NCBI GenBank assembly: GCA_022013685.1
Contig: JAKLPV010000214.1
Coordinates: 1 to 39,206, forward strand
Origin: Anaerolineae bacterium
GTDB taxonomy: Bacteria > Chloroflexota > Anaerolineae > Anaerolineales > Villigracilaceae
Length of the DNA stretch: 39,206 bases
Reading direction: 5' to 3'
How positions within the stretch are numbered: the stretch's first letter is position 1; every line of letters begins with the position of its first letter. Positions 14,606 to 23,600 of the stretch are shown here, piece by piece. Below the pieces are notes generated by a model, which had not been told where the DNA came from, ran no database searches, and saw only the letters and a program-made list of their open reading frames with translations. Position numbers and translations under genes: made by a program.

Positions 14606-15974
14606 ATTTCGCAATATCGCAACCCTGCTGCTGGTCGCCATCATCGCCGCAGCTTCGTTTGCCCCGGCCACCAACGTCAGCGCCGAAGGCAGCGGCTGGG
14701 GTGAGTTTATCGACAGCGACGGAAACCCGCTTCCCGGCGTCATTATCCAAGGTGAGACCACGATGCCCGCCCCCTGGATGCCCAGCATCCCCGGCCTGCC
14801 ACCGATGGAAGCAACCTATCACGTTCTCGTGGCTCCAAGCGGCGAAACGGTACTGATGCCATCTGCAACCACACTGTTCTTCATGGCAATGAACCCGGCA
14901 GCTTCCGGCATCATCGAGGCTGATCACTCCATCGAAACCTTACCGGCTGGCGCAATCATGCTCGGTGGGCAGATCGGGTCAGGTAATGGAGCGACCTTCC
15001 TGAGTAACTTGTTCCAGTCCCTGACCGGCATGACACAGGTACAGGCTGACCAGTTTGCCGATGCCGCCATCGCCGGTGACGGTTCGATCTGGTCGATGTT
15101 CAATCCGGCAACTGGCGGCGGAGATCTCTTCAACATCATGATGATGCTTGCAAGCAACTCCTGGGCAGACGGCAATCTCTACACCATCGCCTTGCTGTAC
15201 GAAACCTGCATGTCCTCGCCAACCGGCTGCCCGGACGAACTGTGCCTCGCCAACCCGGTCGCCTGTGGCCTGCCAACACCTGAAGCAACCGAGATCAACC
15301 CGGAACCAACCCCGACCGAGCCGCCAACCTGCCCGGGGCCTTCCGTCTCGCAAGCCTGGCCGACCCTGACCATCAACCCGACTGCGCCAAACTACCCGGT
15401 AGTGGTGGGGCAGGACCCGGATCAGCGCGGAGTGGATGTCGAGGGAAGCGTGACCATTCCGCCAGTGATCTATACCTGGTACGAACCGGTCTACGAAGAT
15501 GTTATCGAATGCCGGCTGGCTGGCTCTGGCGTGAGTGACTGCACCCGCCCGAGCGGACGGCCTGGCTACCTGCGGACTGTGCCTTCCCTAACAGACTGCA
15601 TCATGCACCAGGAAGAACTGCCTGAGCGCATCACCATGCTTAATGCCCGCGCCACATTGACTGAAACCAGCCGTAACTGGATCGTGAACGGCCTGGGTGC
15701 AAACTGGTACGGCGCGCACGTCAAGCAGGGTGCTGTGAACCTGAACCAGCACGGTCAGGTATCGATGGGCTGCGCAGGCGCAACTTGCAGCGGAAGCCTG
15801 AGCGCCCTGGGCGTCCCTTTCGCTGACCCCGGCAACTGGGACTTAACGATCACGGTGGGAACGGCTGGCACGTATCACAACGGCGTAATGATCACCACGC
15901 CGCGCGTGCTGAATGGCCGGGGAACCCTGGGCGTATACGTTATCCTGCCGGCCCTGATCGACGCCAACCCCTAA
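14595..15974 (+). CDS. Large secreted protein with Thr/Pro linker
   Basis: A 459-residue protein. The signal peptide (~1-30) ends ATNVSAEG. A Met/Gly/Ala-rich region (~40-210) has the flavour of a structural or membrane-associated protein, followed by a TPEATEINPEPTPTEPPT linker (~236-253) and a C-terminal domain (~270-459) with many Cys, Trp and Gly. The C-terminal part includes a possible TWYEPVYEDVIEC module and a Gly-rich beta end. Start: ATG at 14595, overlapping the previous gene; the longer in-frame extension upstream is a shadow of that gene. It sits between VirB8-like and polytopic proteins, so it may be an envelope component of the apparatus. Confidence 0.65.
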   Translation: MLNKFRNIATLLLVAIIAAASFAPATNVSAEGSGWGEFIDSDGNPLPGVIIQGETTMPAPWMPSIPGLPPMEATYHVLVAPSGETVLMPSATTLFFMAMNPAASGIIEADHSIETLPAGAIMLGGQIGSGNGATFLSNLFQSLTGMTQVQADQFADAAIAGDGSIWSMFNPATGGGDLFNIMMMLASNSWADGNLYTIALLYETCMSSPTGCPDELCLANPVACGLPTPEATEINPEPTPTEPPTCPGPSVSQAWPTLTINPTAPNYPVVVGQDPDQRGVDVEGSVTIPPVIYTWYEPVYEDVIECRLAGSGVSDCTRPSGRPGYLRTVPSLTDCIMHQEELPERITMLNARATLTETSRNWIVNGLGANWYGAHVKQGAVNLNQHGQVSMGCAGATCSGSLSALGVPFADPGNWDLTITVGTAGTYHNGVMITTPRVLNGRGTLGVYVILPALIDANP

Positions 15975-15993
15975 GCAAGGAAACTTTTTCATC

Positions 15994-16680
15994 ATGGAAA
16001 TCTTCGAGCTGCTCAACTCCCTCATCACGGATGCACCGCTGTATATCGTCAACGGCTTCCTACTTATCGTGTATGCCACCTTTGGAGCATTCCCGGCGAT
16101 AGTCAGCCTCGTGGCCGCTGGTGGGGTGATGTTGACAGCGGACGCGGAGGTACAGAACCTGGCAAGCGGCCGAGCGCTTCGCCCCGGAAGGGGAGAGATG
16201 CACATCAACGGCAATACGGCCCAGGTTCTAACCGGCATCGCCCTGGCACTCTGGCTGGTGGCCCAAATGGGAATGGGAGCGCCTGTTCCCTGGATTGGGG
16301 CCGTCATGTGGCTGGCGGGTTTTGTGGCGGTGTCGGTATCTCCTTCGCAGCGTTTCAGCATGCTGAACATGGTCAAAGTTGGAATCGTGACCTACGCATT
16401 GACGGTGGGCATCAGCCGTATCTACATGGTTTACGCCACCCAGGTAACACCTGATCAGTGGGCTGCCCTGGTTGGCTCGGCTGAAGCCGCGGCCAACATC
16501 ATTGCCAGCACGCGCGGCAACACAACCACGATCATCACCTGGTCATTGTGGCTGGTTGTCCCGCTGGGCTACTTCTCGCTGCTGGTGCAGCAAGTCTTTA
16601 TGAACCCTATTTCCCTGACCGCCCCGAGGTCCACCCCGCAAGAGGTGCTTCGGACACTGCGAAACAGGGGAGGGCAATAA
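15994..16680 (+). CDS. Polytopic membrane protein, VirB6/TrbL-like candidate
   Basis: A 228-residue protein with about five hydrophobic helices (~18-48, ~75-95, ~98-115, ~122-145, ~180-200). An amphipathic Ala/Gly-rich loop and a basic tail (LRTLRNRGGQ) are also present. Size and topology resemble small VirB6/TrbL-type channel proteins, but these are too diverged to call by eye. It follows the secreted protein by 19 bp in the same operon. Confidence 0.5.
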   Translation: MEIFELLNSLITDAPLYIVNGFLLIVYATFGAFPAIVSLVAAGGVMLTADAEVQNLASGRALRPGRGEMHINGNTAQVLTGIALALWLVAQMGMGAPVPWIGAVMWLAGFVAVSVSPSQRFSMLNMVKVGIVTYALTVGISRIYMVYATQVTPDQWAALVGSAEAAANIIASTRGNTTTIITWSLWLVVPLGYFSLLVQQVFMNPISLTAPRSTPQEVLRTLRNRGGQ

Positions 16681-16735
16681 GTGAGGCAGTAGATAGTAAC
16701 TGCCCAATGTCCGCCTGGTGCGGCGAATGCACCCT

Positions 16736-16762
16736 GGTGCGTCTGGGTTTCCCAGACGTACC
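16736..16762 (+). terminator. Hairpin between operons
   Basis: Stem GGTGCGTCTGGG (16736-16747) with CCCAGACGTACC (16751-16762), 12 bp with one wobble pair and a 3-nt loop. No T run follows. It lies in the 117-bp gap before 16798 and may partly end transcription or protect the upstream mRNA. Confidence 0.45.
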
Positions 16763-16797
16763 AGCCCAACCACAAAACGACGGAGACCGAAAAACTA

Positions 16798-17298
16798 ATG
16801 AACAAAAATCCATATCGCGATATGAGAAAGCGCAAAGTCGAACCCATAGAGAAAGGGTCAATCCTGCGCCAGGCGGCCACCGCCATTGGAATCGAAGAAC
16901 GTGGCAACGCAGGAAAATCCTGGGACTGCGATCCTGAACGAGCGAAAAGGCTGCTAAAAATCGTTCTCGGCGAAGAAAATCTCAAGCATGTCCATATCAA
17001 AAGCAGCAACAGACACTCACCGGAATTTGAGATAGACGGGATCACGCTGGCCTTTCACCAGGGCAAGCAAGTATCTGATGACTACTTTCTGGCAGCCTAC
17101 GGAGTTATGGACGACGAGTTGCCGGTACGCTCGATGGCCGATCTCGGCTCGGCCCTGATGCTCTGTCTCGATGTACTCACGGACGATCCTACGGATGAAA
17201 ATGCCGATGAATACAGCGAACTATATAGCCAAATGCAAATTTGCTACTTGGGCCTGGACGAAGAAGAAAACAGCGACGGAGTTACCACCCATGCCTAA
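16798..17298 (+). CDS. Paralogue A of a tandem family with an unrecognised ~90-residue domain
   Basis: A 166-residue acidic protein. Residues ~45-125 form the shared domain: PERAKRLLKIVLGEEN, then FEIDGITLAFHQGKQVSDDYFLAAYG, then VRSMADLGSALMLCL. The same order is present in the next two genes. The N-terminus is basic, and the acidic C-terminus could fold separately. The stop lies 8 bp inside the next gene. No known family recognised. Confidence 0.7.
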   Translation: MNKNPYRDMRKRKVEPIEKGSILRQAATAIGIEERGNAGKSWDCDPERAKRLLKIVLGEENLKHVHIKSSNRHSPEFEIDGITLAFHQGKQVSDDYFLAAYGVMDDELPVRSMADLGSALMLCLDVLTDDPTDENADEYSELYSQMQICYLGLDEEENSDGVTTHA

Positions 17299-18007
17299 CG
17301 CCGTATATTCGCCCGCCTTGATGAATGATGTTATCCGTGAGATTGTCCAACACATGGGGCTGCACGGCCCTAATTCTATGGAAACTCTTTTATCTGAAAT
17401 ACTTTTATCCCTGGGCGTGAACGAAGTCGGCGATGGCGATATCGAAGATTATTACCTGACCGCCCTGCTAGAGACTGGCGTACTCGACATCATGGAAGAT
17501 GACGATAGCGGCACCTGTAATTACTGCCTGACCGTCCTGGGAAAGCGTTTGTATGAGCAAGGAATCGAACACCCTTACGCCGAAATGCTTGAGACTACCG
17601 CTGACATGGCAAATGAAATCTTCGTAGCTGCGTATTCTGCGGCAGGCAAATCAGTCAATCCGATGGCAGGCAGACACCAGCCTGCCCGAGCGAAAGCCTT
17701 ATTAAAAGAAGTCCTGGGCGACCTTTACCCATACGGCTACTTAGTCAGTTATGACGATGAACACCCCGTTTTTGACGCAGGAGGTGTAGACCTAACTTTT
17801 CACCAAGGCCCATCCCCGGCGGATGACCTGTTTATCGCCCACACGAATCATATTGTCCGCAACATGGCAGACCTGGGACAAACTCTAATCTTCATATTAG
17901 ACCAAATCGAGGCAGGAACCAATTTTCGCTTTCACGAATCCTACATCAATTCCCTCATCAGCAAGATGAAGGAAGCAAATAGCAATCAAGAAAAAAAGGA
18001 GAACTGA
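17291..18007 (+). CDS. Paralogue B, with extra N-terminal domain
   Basis: A 238-residue protein. The shared domain is C-terminal (~135-215): PARAKALLKEVLGDL, VDLTFHQGPSPADDLFIAH, VRNMADLGQTLIFIL. The first ~110 residues are a helical acidic domain absent from the other two, with a winged-helix-like feel (YYLTALLETGVLDIMEDDD, YCLTVLGKRLYEQGIE). The start is ATG at 17291, overlapping gene A; the longer in-frame start upstream lies within gene A and is a shadow. Function unknown. Confidence 0.7.
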   Translation: MPNAVYSPALMNDVIREIVQHMGLHGPNSMETLLSEILLSLGVNEVGDGDIEDYYLTALLETGVLDIMEDDDSGTCNYCLTVLGKRLYEQGIEHPYAEMLETTADMANEIFVAAYSAAGKSVNPMAGRHQPARAKALLKEVLGDLYPYGYLVSYDDEHPVFDAGGVDLTFHQGPSPADDLFIAHTNHIVRNMADLGQTLIFILDQIEAGTNFRFHESYINSLISKMKEANSNQEKKEN

Positions 18008-18011
18008 ATTT

Positions 18012-18485
18012 ATGACCACATTACCTTACAGCACTATGGACATCCGCCAGGTTGAAAAACTTCTGGCAGGTCTGTCAATCGCGGGGCTTGCGCTCGAGTC
18101 CTTCCACGCCAGCAACATTCTGCTTAAGGCGCACGCCCCTGAACGCGCCAAAGCCTTACTTGAAAAAGTGCTGGGCGAACATACCAAATACGCCTGGATC
18201 AAACTCAACGACAAAGTCCGGCCCGCCTTTGAGGTGGATGGCATTGGGCTTGAATTTACCCAGGGCGCAACCGCTGACGATGACATATTCACAGCCTCAT
18301 ACGCCGGCGCATCTTCCCGGATTCCTGTTCGCAGCTTTACCGCGCTCGGCCTGGCCATGTGCGACTGTATCACTATCGCAGATGGCAACATCATCCTGGA
18401 CGAGGCGGTCGCGAAGGTGTACGACCAGATCGAAGGAGAATTCGCCGTTCTTACCAAGGGCGAGTTCCCCGACATGCTCTCGTAG
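18012..18485 (+). CDS. Paralogue C of the tandem family
   Basis: A 157-residue protein, 4 bp after gene B. The shared domain spans ~37-120: PERAKALLEKVLGEHTKYAW, FEVDGIGLEFTQGATADDDI, VRSFTALGLAMCDCI. All three copies keep P-x-R-A-K-x-L-L-x-x-V-L-G, G-[IV]-x-L-x-F-x-Q-G and a following D-D. There is no signal peptide or membrane segment. The operon ends here; a GGCCAG/CTGGCC hairpin follows at 18503-18520. Confidence 0.7.
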   Translation: MTTLPYSTMDIRQVEKLLAGLSIAGLALESFHASNILLKAHAPERAKALLEKVLGEHTKYAWIKLNDKVRPAFEVDGIGLEFTQGATADDDIFTASYAGASSRIPVRSFTALGLAMCDCITIADGNIILDEAVAKVYDQIEGEFAVLTKGEFPDMLS

Positions 18486-18574
18486 AACCGATTATCCGCC
18501 CCGGCCAGTCATCTCTGGCCTGGGTCAATAATCTGTCCTGCCCTGTGCTGACAGACCCTACTCTACCCTACGCT

Positions 18575-18604
18575 TTGAAACGCCCCACCCCGTCTGCTTA
18601 ATAT
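18575..18604 (+). promoter_or_regulatory. Promoter upstream of the 18890 operon
   Basis: TTGAAA at 18575-18580 and TAATAT at 18599-18604 with an 18-bp C-rich spacer. The following leader carries the same conserved box as the 13895 leader. Confidence 0.6.
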
Positions 18605-18623
18605 TTCATCGTTCTGCACTTTC

Positions 18624-18861
18624 AACAACTGAATAGCACCACCACAAGAATTAGTAATGCTTTCTTTGCAATGGCTTCCGGCTGGCACATGCGCCAGTCC
18701 CCGGGCCTGCCTATTGCGCCCAAACACAAGAACTTTTTGCAACACCCACCTGAACCAACCCCTGTAACATCTACCTGAGCAACACCCACAAGCACTGGAA
18801 AAACATCCAGTGCAGGCAAACACACAACGAGAAGGGATGCGACCAAGTCGCAACCCTTTTT
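18624..18861 (+). promoter_or_regulatory. Long non-coding leader with conserved box and terminator
   Basis: The gap 18486-18889 has no gene. The leader starts with AACAACTGAATAGCACCACC (18624-18643), one base different from the 13895 box. It then holds a hairpin GCACTGGA/TCCAGTGC (18792-18813) and the terminator at 18834-18861, 29 bp before the first start codon. The architecture matches the 13895 leader. It may be an attenuator or a small RNA. Confidence 0.5.
18834..18861 (+). terminator. Intrinsic terminator in the leader
   Basis: Stem GGGATGCGA (18834-18842) with TCGCAACCC (18848-18856), one mismatch, 5-nt loop, followed by five T. Confidence 0.7.
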
Positions 18862-18889
18862 CGCATTTAACCACGCACAAGGAGAAACC

Positions 18890-19021
18890 ATGAACACGCT
18901 CATCGCTTTGCTCGCAATTGTTGTCGTTGGCTATCTGATCTGGTTTGCTGTTTCCGCTGCTCGATACGTCAAATCGGGCAACTACGAAACGGACATCCGT
19001 ATCCGCAATGTCTCTCGATAA
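18890..19021 (+). CDS. Very small membrane protein
   Basis: A 43-residue protein beginning MNTLIALLAIVVVGYLIWF, one transmembrane helix (~4-26), then a polar tail rich in Arg. It has a strong AAGGAGAAACC ribosome binding site and a promoter/leader upstream. It is the first gene of a small operon with 19066 and 19264. Function unknown. Confidence 0.6.
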   Translation: MNTLIALLAIVVVGYLIWFAVSAARYVKSGNYETDIRIRNVSR

Positions 19022-19065
19022 CACACATAACCCAACCCATTCAACCATTCACCAGGAGAACACAC

Positions 19066-19245
19066 ATGAACGCAACATCCCGCTTTGAAGAATACAAGGA
19101 CTTCCGCAAGGCTCGCGCCGCTCGCAAGGCTCTAAAGAAAGCCGCGATTGCCGCCGCCGTCAAAGCCGCCAGGAAATCCGGCGACACAGCGAAAGTCAGG
19201 AAACCGCTGAAAGAAATCGTCAGCGACTTCGCCTTTGAATTCTAA
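19066..19245 (+). CDS. Small Lys/Ala-rich basic protein
   Basis: A 59-residue protein rich in Lys, Arg and Ala (KARAARKALKKAAIAAAVKAA, histone-tail-like), ending in an acidic/aromatic tail FAFEF. It has a CAGGAGAA ribosome binding site. It could bind DNA or RNA as a small nucleoid-type protein. It lies between two membrane-protein genes. The gene call rests on the ribosome binding site and good codon use. Confidence 0.6.
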   Translation: MNATSRFEEYKDFRKARAARKALKKAAIAAAVKAARKSGDTAKVRKPLKEIVSDFAFEF

Positions 19246-19263
19246 GCCACAAGGAACCTGACC

Positions 19264-19569
19264 ATGAACCTCGAAACTTTTGACGCCATCTTCATGACCA
19301 TCATGCCTGTCTTTTTCGTGATCGTTGCCTTGATTCTGTTCCCGCTGTCCATCATCGGGAAAGTGGTCATCATCGCCCTCTTCATGAAATCCCTGAGAAC
19401 AGGCTCGGCTGCCCCGGCCCTGGTTGCGTTGCTTCTTGGCCCCGCCGCTCTCGCGCTTTCTCGCGGTGCAGGGGACAAAAAAACCGCCACCAGCTCACCA
19501 GATCGCCCGGCCACACAGATGCCGCCAGCAGGAGATCCACCACCGTTCGAACTGCTCGAACAGTTCTAA
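19264..19569 (+). CDS. Small two-helix membrane protein
   Basis: A 101-residue protein with hydrophobic segments at ~8-32 and ~33-65, some of them Gly/Ala/Leu-rich, and a Pro-rich cytoplasmic or extracellular tail (~75-95). Ribosome binding site AAGGAAC. A 14-bp hairpin follows the stop at 19577. No family recognised. Confidence 0.6.
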   Translation: MNLETFDAIFMTIMPVFFVIVALILFPLSIIGKVVIIALFMKSLRTGSAAPALVALLLGPAALALSRGAGDKKTATSSPDRPATQMPPAGDPPPFELLEQF

Positions 19570-19576
19570 GAACCAT

Positions 19577-19608
19577 CCTGGAGTAAACGCTGATGCGTTT
19601 ACTCCAGG
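19577..19608 (+). terminator. Perfect inverted repeat after the small operon
   Basis: CCTGGAGTAAACGC (19577-19590), TGAT loop, then the exact reverse complement (19595-19608). No T run follows, so termination is likely but not certain. Confidence 0.6.
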
Positions 19609-19704
19609 AAACATCGCCGCAGAACATCAAATCCGTCCTGGCCACCCCGCGTGTCCGTGATCCATTTGCTGTTCTGCCCTGTGCCGAACTGTCAAACCCT
19701 AAGC

Positions 19705-19734
19705 TTGAAAGCACCACCCGATTGTCCGCATTAT
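19705..19734 (+). promoter_or_regulatory. Promoter-like site before 19762
   Basis: TTGAAA at 19705-19710, 18 bp, CATTAT at 19729-19734. GAAAGCACCACC within it resembles the second half of the leader box seen at 13895 and 18624. It precedes the run of genes from 19762 to the pilus operon. Confidence 0.4.
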
Positions 19735-19761
19735 CCAACCCACATTCACAAGGTGGTATCC

Positions 19762-20103
19762 ATGCCCACAACCAAAATCACCGACCTCGATCTGGACATT
19801 CCTGCCGAGAAACTCATTCTCGATGAAGTTGTCACGTTCTACGTGATGCCGTTCGTTGTCGATAAAGACGGCCAGGTTTCGCCCGCATATCCCAACGACA
19901 AGCCGGACGGCTTCGGCGTGTACGCCAGCCTGAAGGCATGCGAAACCACCAACTACACCTGGGGGCTATCGCAACATCTCAAGGACTGCGACAAGCAGGA
20001 GCACGCAGACAAGATCCGCGCAGCTCTGATTGACATCCTGACTATCCACACCCACCACATTAACCCTGCACCCGACGCCCATATCAATGGGTCGGATGAA
20101 TAG
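19762..20103 (+). CDS. Soluble protein of unknown function
   Basis: A 113-residue acidic protein without membrane segment. It starts at the ATG at 19762 (AAGGTGG upstream); a longer in-frame start upstream lies in the non-coding leader. A strand-rich core (EVVTFYVMPFVVDKDGQV) is followed by a helical part and a His-rich end (HTHHINPAPDAH). The neighbour downstream is 18 bp away. No family recognised. Confidence 0.6.
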   Translation: MPTTKITDLDLDIPAEKLILDEVVTFYVMPFVVDKDGQVSPAYPNDKPDGFGVYASLKACETTNYTWGLSQHLKDCDKQEHADKIRAALIDILTIHTHHINPAPDAHINGSDE

Positions 20104-20121
20104 AAAAGAAGACTAACGACC

Positions 20122-20640
20122 ATGAAGCTCTACCCACTACAAGATGAATTGTTTAACCAGGCTAGCGGCCTTCGCGGCCTTCGCGCTCGACGCAATCCCC
20201 TGACAGAAGAAGACAAGCTGATGCTCAGGGACACCGAACTTCCGGAAACCGCCCGCGAGGCGCCTTACATCAAATCGACTCCGCCGCCGCCATCCTACGC
20301 ATCCGAACACATGCGGATGAAGCCGCTCATGGCCAAAGTGCGCGAACTGCACGCGGCAGATGCCAATCCGAAGGCCCTGTTTGCACCCATCAGCGCCGGC
20401 TTCAAGGTTTTTTGCCACGAGTTCGATCAGCCTGGCGGCAAGCGCGACTTTTTACCTGACGCCATCAAACCCATCGCCCTGGTGGCCACCATCAACTGGC
20501 GCTGGACGGACGAGGCCATTACCGGCCTGGACATGCGCCTGGCGCACAACACCAGCGATATCGGCTGGGCAGTCTCGAAAATCCGCCAACTCTTTGAGCA
20601 GGCTGGCATGGACATGCTCCCTTATTACATCGTTGCATAG
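20122..20640 (+). CDS. Soluble protein of unknown function upstream of the ATPase
   Basis: A 172-residue protein with a basic N-terminal stretch (LRGLRARRN), a Pro-rich linker (~52-60) and a compact C-terminal half rich in Trp, Phe and charged residues (~85-172). The motif YPLQDELF at the N-terminus loosely fits the Q-x-x-L-F clamp-binding pattern but is weak. It precedes the VirB4/HerA-like ATPase by 48 bp and may be an adaptor. No family recognised. Confidence 0.6.
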   Translation: MKLYPLQDELFNQASGLRGLRARRNPLTEEDKLMLRDTELPETAREAPYIKSTPPPPSYASEHMRMKPLMAKVRELHAADANPKALFAPISAGFKVFCHEFDQPGGKRDFLPDAIKPIALVATINWRWTDEAITGLDMRLAHNTSDIGWAVSKIRQLFEQAGMDMLPYYIVA

Positions 20641-20688
20641 CAGCTCAACTCCTGCCCGCGAGAAATCGCGGTCAGGCCTGGAGAAACT

Positions 20689-23600
20689 ATGATCGCGCAA
20701 ATCAAAAGCATCTTCCCCAACTGGCTGGCCGATAAAAAAGCCAACCTGCCACCGGATGACCTACTCATTCACACTGGCGAACTCGTGCCCGTAAACGGCA
20801 AACCGCTCACAGATTACATCTGGCTGCAGGTTACCGAACGCGAGAACGGCCAAGAATATGAAGGTTATCGGGTGATTCGTCTTATGCAAATCCGGGGCAT
20901 CCCGGTCGAGGCCCGCTCAGACGCTGGCCTGTTGCAAAAGATGAGAACCGTCCTGCGCGGCATGTCCGGCGCGCAGGTGAATTTGGCGTACCTGGTGGCC
21001 GGTATCTTCGAGAACCCTCCGCTGGGCATTGTGCAATGCTACGGCACGGTCTCGTCAGCCAAAAATCTGGAAGAAGCGAATAACAAATCCAAGCGCGACA
21101 TTGCGGTTATGGAAGCCGCCCTGAAAGCGCAATACCGCCAACTGCGACTCGAACCGCTCTCGGAGCGGGTGGGTGGCTGGATATACCGCTCCCTGGAAGA
21201 TTTCCCATATGCCCTGGTCGCGGTCGGTCACCCCGACCCGCGCGAGAACACACGCACCCAGCGTGACATGGTTAACCCGTTGATCGGCGCGGATGCCACC
21301 CAAAGCTACTCTCTCCAACAAAACGAAATCCTGTACCGGGGCATGTCCGCCTTGCGCGAAGAGTTCATGCTGATGGTTTTGGGGTATGCCGTGCCATTGG
21401 ACCGGATCGCCGACATGCTGGCCGGGTACGCCCAGGAAGCATCCATCTGGGCCAGCCAGCAAACCGGTGTGCGCTCTGCCAGTTTCGGGATCAGCCTGCC
21501 GGCCATGCTCTCCGGGGCAATGGCAGATACCGCCTCGCGCGGTTACGGAGAAACGACCGGCAGCGCCGATACGGATGGCGTAGCCCAAACCGAGGGCATT
21601 GCCAACACTGAAGGCAAGGCCAACACGGTCGGGCGTACCACCACCGATGGCTGGTCACATACCGTCTCAGAAGGTGTAACCGAGGGAACATCGCTCACGA
21701 ACACTGAAGGCGATGCCCATACTGAAGGCGTTGCTCACAGCACGAGTCAATCATCCACCGAGGGCTCGTCATCATCTACCAGCGGCGCAAGCTCGCACAC
21801 AGAATCACGCTCCCTAACCGGCAGCGTCAACATTGCACCCGCCGGGGTTGGCCTGACCGGCTCCTACATGCACGGCTGGTCTGACACCACGATGTCAGGC
21901 TGGTCTGAGTCAGAAATGTCATCGACCACTCACGGCAGCGGAACAACGAACTCCGAATCGGACACCAAATCGTCAAGCGTTGCCCAGGGCACATCCCAAA
22001 GCGTATCCCGATCGGAATCCTTTGGAACATCGCACTCGGTGAGCAACTCGGTTGCCAATACCGAGAGCGAATCCGAAACCGTATCGGCATCGGACACAAA
22101 AAGTAACTCTCATACCCAATCGCAAGGCAGCTCGCTTAACACCGGTCTGGCGCGCTCAACATCCTCCGGGCTGGCGGTTGGGGTTGCCCCATCCTTTTCA
22201 CTCGGCAATTCTGCCCAATGGCAGAACGACCCGGCCATGATCATCACCAACATCATGCGCACCCAGGAACGCCTGCTGACGACAGCCAGCATCGAGGGCG
22301 CCTACTACTCAGACGTGTACGCTGTCACCAAGACCGAGCGCGGACTGCGGGCCATGATGGGCTTGATCCCGGAAGCCTTCCAGGGAACCGAAGAAGTCGT
22401 GACCGGTGTGCAGTGCCGCACGCTCAACCCGGCAGAAGAAGCCTACATCCGCCATCATGCCCGCGCTTGGACTCCTTCAACCCGCGTTGAAACCGTGCCA
22501 GGCGTGATCAGCGGTTACATGGACTCGACCCTCCTGACCATGCTGCAACTGGCAGCCTACACCGCCCCGGGTGTCTTCGAGCAGGGTATTGCCCTGACCA
22601 CCCAGGAAGAAACCCCGGCCTTTGCGTATTACCCGCAAATCGAGGGGGATGTCATTCTCGGCAGGCAATGGTCTGTGGAAACCGGAGAACTGACCGATGC
22701 GCCCCTGCGCCTGTCTCAGGAAAGGCACTTCCATACTGCCATCATTGGCGACACCGGCTTCGGGAAAACCGTTGCCGCAGAAGATCTGGCGCTTGGCACA
22801 ACCGTTGCCTGGCACTACCGCACCATCGTTCTGGATTTCGGCCAGGGCTGGCGGCGGGCGATGAACTTTCACGGGCTTGCCGGACGGGTCGATGTTCGCC
22901 AACTGTTTCCCGGAGCCAGGCGGCCGCTGCGCTGGAACTTCCTGCAACTGCCGAAACGCACAGATGCGATCCAGCACAGCACGAACGTGGCGACCCTATT
23001 TGCCAACGCTGGCCGGATGGGGGAGCGCCAGGTCGGTTTCATGCGCCGCGCCCTGGTCGAGCTGTACGGTCTGAATGGGGTCATGCTGGGCGAGATTGAA
23101 GAAGTCTTTGCCCGCAAGATGGATCCGATCAGCTTCCAGATCAACAAGATTAAGCGCGAGATGGAAGGATTGGTAAACGCCATCGAACTGATCCGGGCCA
23201 AGCAGGAAGAAAGCGAAAAAGAAAACAGCAAGGTCAAGCTGACCAACGAAGACCGCGCCGAACTTAGCAAAAAGAACGAAGACCTGGCTGACAGGAAAAA
23301 GAAGATCAACCGGCTGCAAGCCGAGCTAGCTGTCTTGCGTGAGCGCCAAAAGCAGGTGGTTGTCGTGAACGCCATCGAAGCGGCCTCCCTGGGTGTGGCC
23401 AAAGGACTCTCGGTCTACGAACTGCTCCCTGAGCAGCAGCAGGCCCTGGCCATCTGCCGCAGCCGTTTGGTCAGTGTGCGCGATTGGCTGGCAACCCTGC
23501 GCGAGTTCCAGGCCGAAGCCCAGCGCAAAGGCGACCAGGTTGACCGCACCAGCCTGGAAGGTGTGCTTTTGCGCCTGGAACAGTTCGAAAAAGGTCAGAT

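Noticed and set aside
21540..22180. Ser/Thr/Gly tract as a misassembled or out-of-frame region
   Set aside because: The frame is open without interruption for 1190 codons with ATPase motifs in the same frame downstream, so the tract is a real part of the protein.
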